This document shows, piece after piece, positions 6,573 through 8,918 of a DNA stretch of 8,918 bases; position 1 is the first letter of the stretch, and each line of letters starts with the position of its first letter. The notes beneath the pieces are model-generated. The model was given only the letters and a program-made list of their open reading frames with translations, ran no database searches and had not been told where the DNA came from. A program made the translations under genes and the position numbers. This DNA is from Candidatus Levybacteria bacterium RIFCSPLOWO2_12_FULL_37_14 (GTDB taxonomy: Bacteria; Patescibacteriota; Microgenomatia; Levybacterales; UBA12049), in contig MFPH01000011.1 in assembly GCA_001782645.1 (NCBI GenBank), positions 1-8,918 on the forward strand, in the 5' to 3' direction.

Positions 6573-7772
6573 ATGCTAAGAATTCCGTACGCGCTTTCTG
6601 TCTATGATGATAAAGAAATTCAAGCGGTAGCTGCTGTTCTTCGAGAACATCGAAGCAACATGGGGATTGAAACTCAAAACTTTGAAAAAAATATTGCTAA
6701 ACATTTTGGAAAAAACTACGGGGTTATGGTTAATTCCGGATCATCAGCAAATTTCCTTGCAATCGAACTTTTAAATCTTCCTAAGGATTCCGAGATAATT
6801 ACTCCTCTTCTGACTTTCTCAACAACAATTGCGCCACTAGTTCAACATGGACTTATTCCTGTTTTTACAGATGTGCTGCCCGGAAAATATATAATAAATG
6901 TGGATCAAGTAGAAAGCTTAATTTCCTCAAAAACAAAAGCCATCATGATCCCCCTTCTCTTAGGAAATGTTCCCGATATGGAAAGGCTCAAGGAAATTGC
7001 TGAAAAATATAATCTCATTTTTATCGAAGACTCTTGTGATACCTTAGGAGCTACTTTTAACGGCAACCCAACAGGAGCATATTCCGACATCTCAATAACA
7101 AGTTTTTTTGGATCGCACATTATAACTGCAGGCGGCAACGGCGGAATGATTATGACAAACCGAGCCGACTTGGAAGATAAAGCAAAGGTTTTAAGAGGAT
7201 GGGGAAGATCGTCTGCTCTTTTTGCCGAATCGGAAAATATCGAGGAACGCTTTAAAGCTAAATTGGGAACTATTCCCTATGATGCAAAATATTTTTTCCA
7301 AGAGATGGGATATAATTTTCTTCCGAACGAAATGGGTTCTGCTTTTGGCAATATTCAATTAAAAAAACTTCCTAAATTTAGAAAAATCAGAGAGAAAAAC
7401 TTTTTAGAACTCATAAAATTTTTTAAGCAATACGAAAAATTCTTTATCCTTCCCGAACAAGATAAGAACGTCAAAACTCAATGGCTGGCTTTTCCATTAA
7501 CCATAAGGGCAAATGCTCCTTTCTCAAGACTTGAGTTGGTAAAATATCTGGAAACAGAAAATATCCAAACCCGTCCAATTTTTACTGGAAATATACTAAA
7601 ACACCCTGGCTTTAAAAATATTCCGCACAGAATAATCAGTACAGGGTGTCCCGTCACAGATGAGATTACACAGGGAGGCTTTGTTATTGGTTGCCACCAT
7701 GGCCTTGAGAAAGAACACATCGAAAGAATCAAAGAAGTATTTTCTTCTTTTCTTAAAAATATCTCTTCTTAA
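6573..7772 (+). CDS. PLP-dependent sugar-nucleotide 3-dehydratase (RfbH/ColD-like, DegT family)
   Basis: A 399-residue DegT/DnrJ/EryC1 fold protein. IPYALSVYDDKEIQAV (4-19), the phosphate-binding NSGSSANFLAIELL (54-67), the PLP-ring aspartate in IEDSCDTLGA (151-160, D153) and GYNFLPNEMGSAFGNIQL (246-263) are clear. Where aminotransferases have the Schiff-base lysine this one reads FFGSHIITAGGNGG (178-191), with H182 in the lysine position. That substitution marks the dehydratases that remove the C3 hydroxyl of 4-keto-6-deoxy sugars (colitose ColD, CDP-sugar RfbH/E1). The C-terminal half, including WLAFPLTI and TRPIFTGN, also resembles RfbH. Only three cysteines are present (155, 359, 374), so the four-Cys [2Fe-2S] site of E1 enzymes appears absent, favouring ColD-like chemistry. 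Its substrate is uncertain: no 4,6-dehydratase lies in the window. Transcribed alone; the last 20 bases overlap the opposing glycosyltransferase. Confidence 0.85.
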   Translation: MLRIPYALSVYDDKEIQAVAAVLREHRSNMGIETQNFEKNIAKHFGKNYGVMVNSGSSANFLAIELLNLPKDSEIITPLLTFSTTIAPLVQHGLIPVFTDVLPGKYIINVDQVESLISSKTKAIMIPLLLGNVPDMERLKEIAEKYNLIFIEDSCDTLGATFNGNPTGAYSDISITSFFGSHIITAGGNGGMIMTNRADLEDKAKVLRGWGRSSALFAESENIEERFKAKLGTIPYDAKYFFQEMGYNFLPNEMGSAFGNIQLKKLPKFRKIREKNFLELIKFFKQYEKFFILPEQDKNVKTQWLAFPLTIRANAPFSRLELVKYLETENIQTRPIFTGNILKHPGFKNIPHRIISTGCPVTDEITQGGFVIGCHHGLEKEHIERIKEVFSSFLKNISS

Positions 7773-8766
7773 TAAACCACGCAATTTCTGAACTTCCGTA
7801 TGAAACTAACATTAGAAAACAGAGTATAGGATGCAGAAACCATGCTTTATCTCTAATTTTTACATATCCTCGAATACTCTCTGCTAAAGGTATGACAAAG
7901 GTTAAGGAAAAAAAGATAAATTTTATTAAATTTAGTCTATCTTTATTGGATCTCCAATTAAAAACAAGATATTTTCTATTTCCACGCCATCCATCATAAA
8001 AGGTCTCCTTCACCCAAACCCTTCTCTTAGCATAATGAAAAATATTTGGCGGGATAATGTGAATAACTGAATTTTTAATAACGCCACAGGTATTATATCC
8101 AAGATCTAACATCATAACGAATGCATCGGGATGAACATATAATTTTGGTTTCTTATTTACTTTACTCATGATATCTCTTCGAAACATCGTACCGTTATCG
8201 CCTAACGTTGGTAATGTTTCTTTATCAAATTTAGCAAGCCAGTAACCAGATGTCTCACCAATAATTTCTCCTTTATCGTATCTTTTCTGAGCAAGTGGAA
8301 TTTTATCTGACTTTTTTAAAAAATACAGCACGGGATCGGCAGCGCCAAAAAACGCTCCGTAACGAGTCGTTGCTGACATATCTTTTTCATAACTATTGTA
8401 TGCGCTAAATGTGCAAAATACTTTTTTATTATCTATAAATGGTTGAACCATTTCCCTTAACCAATTTTTAGATGTAGGGATATTATCTGATTGAAGAATT
8501 ACGATAAGATCTCCGCGAGCTTTTTGAATTCCAAGACTTGCCCTATTTTGTTCTTTCATCATTAAATCCTTATGCACACTTGCTTCACAATGATATTTCC
8601 TTGCTAATCCTACTGTTCCATTTATTGATCCTCCATCCATAACAATATGCTCGATGAGATTTTTTGGGTACGATTGAGATTCTAAAGTTTTTAAAACCCG
8701 CTCAAAAATGGGAAGAGAAGAATTTAGTGTTGTTGTAACTATAGAAATAGACGGATAATTTTTCAT
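7753..8766 (-). CDS. Family 2 glycosyltransferase with C-terminal membrane segments
   Basis: Adds a sugar to a growing glycan, probably at the inner face of the membrane. The 337-residue product starts with a GT-A domain: SISIVTTTLNS (6-16), HIVMDGGSINGT (40-51), KARGDLIVILQSDN (82-95), where SDN takes the DxD place, and LGDNGTMFRRD (188-198), an acceptor-side motif of this group. Near the C-terminus are two hydrophobic stretches, about 281-297 and 308-325, separated by a charged segment, so the end is likely membrane-anchored; the protein closes with KKRYF. It begins 28 bases after the transketolase-like gene on the same strand and is probably co-transcribed. Its last 20 bases overlap the 3' end of the convergent sugar 3-dehydratase gene. 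Donor and linkage are unknown. Confidence 0.88.
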   Translation of the reverse strand: MKNYPSISIVTTTLNSSLPIFERVLKTLESQSYPKNLIEHIVMDGGSINGTVGLARKYHCEASVHKDLMMKEQNRASLGIQKARGDLIVILQSDNIPTSKNWLREMVQPFIDNKKVFCTFSAYNSYEKDMSATTRYGAFFGAADPVLYFLKKSDKIPLAQKRYDKGEIIGETSGYWLAKFDKETLPTLGDNGTMFRRDIMSKVNKKPKLYVHPDAFVMMLDLGYNTCGVIKNSVIHIIPPNIFHYAKRRVWVKETFYDGWRGNRKYLVFNWRSNKDRLNLIKFIFFSLTFVIPLAESIRGYVKIRDKAWFLHPILCFLMLVSYGSSEIAWFIKKRYF

Positions 8767-8794
8767 AAAGGAATAGCTCTTAAGCAGAACATTT

Positions 8795-8918
8795 TTATTT
8801 GAGCTTTTCCAAAATAGTATTGACTATTTGCTCAACATAAAGTCCATTTACTTTCCTCATATATTCCTGATTGCCTATTGCTTTGGTAAAACGATCCGGA
8901 ACGCCTATTCTCTTAAAA
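8795..8918 (-). CDS. Transketolase-like protein, C-terminal end (partial)
   Basis: Only the last 40 residues lie in the window. They include FKRIGVPDRFTKAIGNQEYM, then a helix LYVEQIVNTILEKLK, and end at TAA (8797-8795). The GVPDRF sequence followed by a short helix and a VEQIV-type helix is characteristic of the C-terminal domain of transketolase and split transketolase subunits. With heptose genes close by, a transketolase makes sense as a source of sedoheptulose 7-phosphate for the isomerase. Other thiamine-diphosphate enzymes such as the E1 beta subunits or DXP synthase share this fold, and 40 residues cannot rule them out. The frame stays open to the window edge. Confidence 0.65.
   Translation of the reverse strand, partial: FKRIGVPDRFTKAIGNQEYMRKVNGLYVEQIVNTILEKLK

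Noticed and set aside
1..8918. tRNA, rRNA, CRISPR array, insertion sequence or attachment site
   Set aside because: No cloverleaf-like segment, spaced repeat series, transposase motif or terminal repeat was seen; nearly all bases are taken by protein-coding genes and no gene-free stretch exceeds about 90 bases.

Overview
The window looks like part of a surface-polysaccharide (cell-envelope glycan) locus from an AT-rich bacterium. It holds one broken and one partial gene at the edges and eight complete genes between them, packed with very short spacers. All eight intact genes start with ATG, none has a convincing Shine-Dalgarno sequence, and two appear to be transcribed from almost exactly the A of their start codon. 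Stops are TAA (nine) or TAG (one), and no reading frame needs a recoded TGA. Small gene spacers, lack of Shine-Dalgarno, low G+C and a sugar-nucleotide/glycosyltransferase locus would fit a Candidate Phyla Radiation (Patescibacteria) genome or a similar uncultured lineage. That assignment is inference; there is no marker gene here to prove it.

Layout. At 2-345 (+) is the C-terminal part of a SAM-dependent methyltransferase with a frameshift in a T7 run. It converges on a family-2 glycosyltransferase (356-1483, -). A divergent promoter region (1484-1570) drives that glycosyltransferase one way and an NAD-dependent sugar epimerase (1571-2578, +) the other. The epimerase converges on a four-gene minus-strand operon, transcribed from 6512 down to 2617: fused nucleotidyltransferase/heptose-bisphosphate phosphatase, heptose-7-phosphate GHMP kinase, sedoheptulose-7-phosphate isomerase, FkbM-type methyltransferase. 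A second divergent promoter region (6513-6572), built as a 10-bp inverted repeat of two extended -10 elements, separates this operon from a single plus-strand PLP-dependent sugar 3-dehydratase (6573-7772). That gene overlaps tail to tail with a second glycosyltransferase (7753-8766, -), which follows the 3' end of a transketolase-like gene (8795-8918, -).

How the genes work together. Isomerase, kinase, phosphatase and nucleotidyltransferase domains make a complete route from sedoheptulose 7-phosphate to GDP-D-glycero-alpha-D-manno-heptose, in three genes for four activities. The transketolase fragment suggests local supply of sedoheptulose 7-phosphate. The sugar 3-dehydratase carries His instead of the usual PLP-lysine and so should remove the C3 hydroxyl of a 4-keto sugar nucleotide. 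Whether it works on the heptose or on another sugar from outside the window is the main open question. Glycosyltransferases would assemble the glycan and the methyltransferases could O-methylate it.
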